This document shows, one piece after another, positions 62,331 to 64,000 of a stretch of DNA of 64,000 bases; the stretch's first letter is position 1, and the number at the start of each line of letters is the position of its first letter. The notes under the pieces are model-generated. The model was not told where the DNA came from, searched no databases, and worked only from the letters and a program-made list of their open reading frames with translations. Position numbers and translations under genes: made by a program. Source of the DNA: Aporrectodea caliginosa (Eukaryota > Annelida > Clitellata > Crassiclitellata > Lumbricidae); assembly GCA_020284085.1 (NCBI GenBank), contig JACEVL010000292.1, forward strand, positions 10,001 through 74,000, written 5' to 3'.

Positions 62331-62990
62331 AATGCGAAAATCTCATGCCGTTACATGGGCGCTTTGACACAATAAAGAAACTTAGACAGGATACACTGAC
62401 TTGAAATAGCATCTCTTGAGGCTGAACTTAAATGACTCCAAGAATGTTGCTGAAAGTTTTGAAGGTGGATGATTGTTGCAACACGTAGGTTCTGCAACAG
62501 ATGATGTGCGGTCTCCGAAGCAGGTTTTTGATTTTCTTACATTCATAACGCAGTGCGCATCGGATCTCAGAGAGTCCCGACCTAGATTACTATACGCCGA
62601 TGTACTATGGTCGGATATACTTCAGTGCCATGCCATGGAGGGATTCGTACACTAGCAAATGTATGGTCTATGGCACACTGTAACGCGAGTCATACTTTCT
62701 TCGGTTACACACTAGTCTCGCTGCTGAATTCAAGACGGATTGAAGTCTTTCAAGCAGGTATTTTAGGTGCGCCTACCAGTTGGCTATTGTAACGAACGAC
62801 CTGAGTGACCACGAAGCAGACAACTTTTGCCGCTTCGAAAGACAGCAATTGATGCAGCTCCTGATTAGCCTCTACTGGCAGAACCATCTGCCCACCATCT
62901 GACTAACGTCATTACAGCAGGTCAGGACTCCCAACAAACCCCCAGGGGCAGTGCTCAGCTGGCTACTTCGCCCGGATTTAGACATAGACG
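62331..62990 (-). pseudogene. Second copy of the RT relic in the paralogous intron
   Basis: Repeats the sequence of 60890-61380 (TGCCGTTACA-GGGCGCTTTGAC, then TTAAATGACTCCA and GCAGGTTTT-GATTTTC). It then continues into RT sequence equivalent to 46320-46680. With the intervening microsatellite block this is an internal duplication of about 1.4 kb. Confidence 0.75.
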
Positions 62991-63399
62991 GCTCGACCTC
63001 ATCCACCCCGCAACTTCCTCAACGCCGGGTTCCATTCTTCGCTGAAGCTGGAGAGCCTCCGATCCCGGTCCGGTCGTTTGTAGCGGAATAATAATAACAA
63101 TTTATAAGCCGCTCTAACCGTGTCGAAAATATGTGCAACTAGAAACTCCATAAATATTACAGGTTATTGACCATGGCTGACCTTATTCACAAGAACTATT
63201 AAAACGTTGAGTAGACAGGTTTTATTTATCTGAGTGTTTGGCTGGTACGTACTATGTCATGCTTCAAAGAGGAAGTATTATACTGAACGGCCAATAGAAA
63301 GACACTGAAAATTAATTACAGTTTTCTATATCATGATGGACAGCTTTGTTGTTGTCCAGACCAGTTGATTTTGAAACATTTATTGTTTGCGTTTAATAG

Positions 63400-63508
63400 G
63401 CATTTACGACGATGACAATTGCATCGGAGATTCAGGCCATGCAATGTTAGTTGTATGATACGGAACAGATCTCTCAACCGGAAAAGACTATTGGGTAGTG
63501 AAAAATAG
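63400..63508 (+). pseudogene. Cathepsin L-like paralogue, His exon with in-frame stop
   Basis: 109 nt after GTTTAATAG, homologous to 54225-54333. It reads [19 protein letters not shown], then TGA at 63456-63458 where the first gene has GGA (Gly), then YGTDLSTGKDYWVVKN. The stop falls just after the catalytic His and removes the catalytic Asn. Splice sites remain. The terminal exon would lie beyond the window. A single-base cause means a sequencing error or polymorphism is possible. Confidence 0.88.
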
Positions 63509-64000
63509 GTGACTGCACTGAATCTTTTTCAAATAATTTAACATTTTCACATTAAATTTTAAAATTTTTCTACCTGCATATAATATCTGTTATAGACCTA
63601 ACCACTCCACTGAGTGCACAATTCATGCATAATCAAGTTTAGAAATTATCAGTAGGCCTATCTGAAAGGTTTTACAACAAACCCTGAATTTCTCTTGCTT
63701 TGAAATCTGTGCATTCAAAAATTGCCTATTTCTTTGCTATTGTTGCATCACATCTCTAACAACTGAGGTCTCCTAGAGTTTTATCCATAATGACTGACAA
63801 TACCGCCGAACTAAAGCTATGCTGACATCATAGTCATGGAGGTCTGGTGAAAGGAAGAAAGGAAAGTTATTCTCTCATGCTTTGAAAACAATAATTATTA
63901 AGGTGATTTTCAGCTGTCATTCAAAGATTTATAAGCACACTCAGCGAGGTAGCGAGGTATAACTGTCAGAAGCTGTAACTAAGAAAGCTTGGTGGATAAA

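Noticed and set aside
61907..62404. 165-codon frame of almost pure Asp (and poly-Met/Ser readings in other frames); likewise 44901-45146
   Set aside because: Translation of (GAT)n microsatellites in all frames; length varies between paralogous introns.

Overview
This window is animal nuclear DNA, AT-rich, with split genes (GT-AG introns and one GC-AG intron) and a very heavy load of transposable elements. There is no bacterial gene organisation. The most informative taxonomic hint is a complete Ty3-type LTR retrotransposon with integrase upstream of reverse transcriptase (Gmr1-like), a group first described in deuterostomes. An invertebrate deuterostome is my best guess, but other invertebrates cannot be excluded.

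Host genes. (1) 2.9-4.5 kb, minus strand: four phase-compatible exons encode an SH3-like domain. A 4,510-bp segment carrying two of these exons is repeated head to tail without visible differences (3945-8454 and 8455-12964). (2) 14.5 kb, minus: one exon with an F-box-like start. (3) 27.0-27.8 kb, minus: two phase-compatible exons, one a 29-nt micro-exon homologous to that of the SH3 gene; its flanks show an old segmental duplication of the 2.5-3.1 kb region. (4) 43.3-55.1 kb, plus: the last four exons of a papain-family (cathepsin L-like) cysteine protease, with a 10.3-kb GC-AG intron full of transposons. (5) 60.0-63.5 kb, plus: a tandem paralogue of that protease with the same splice sites but an in-frame stop. 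The exon carrying the catalytic Cys was not found for either copy.

Mobile elements. LTR: intact Gmr1-like element 20212-26920 with apparently identical LTRs; a Ty3/gypsy RNase H relic at 34.1 kb. LINEs: RTE-like APE/RT relics inside the 4.5-kb repeat; several CR1/L2-like relics; two copies of another LINE (37.1 and 40.6 kb); a nearly complete PHD-finger LINE (about 47.3-53.9 kb) whose visible lesions are homopolymer frameshifts. DNA transposons: piggyBac-like elements with TTAA duplications (149-2045, 15732-16735, 28123-29303, 45179-45934), several 8-bp-duplication hAT-like MITEs, and a FLYWCH/MULE transposase gene.

The most unusual signal is a set of at least six, probably eight, non-autonomous elements or remnants. 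They share an internal minisatellite of about 33-39 bp (core TCATCAATCCAGCTTCTATT) but carry unrelated terminal inverted repeats. Those ends are often arrays of a short word repeated at both ends of one copy and different in the next. Target duplications of 8, 11 and about 14 bp can be read directly. This looks like a modular family in which one interior is combined with changing ends.
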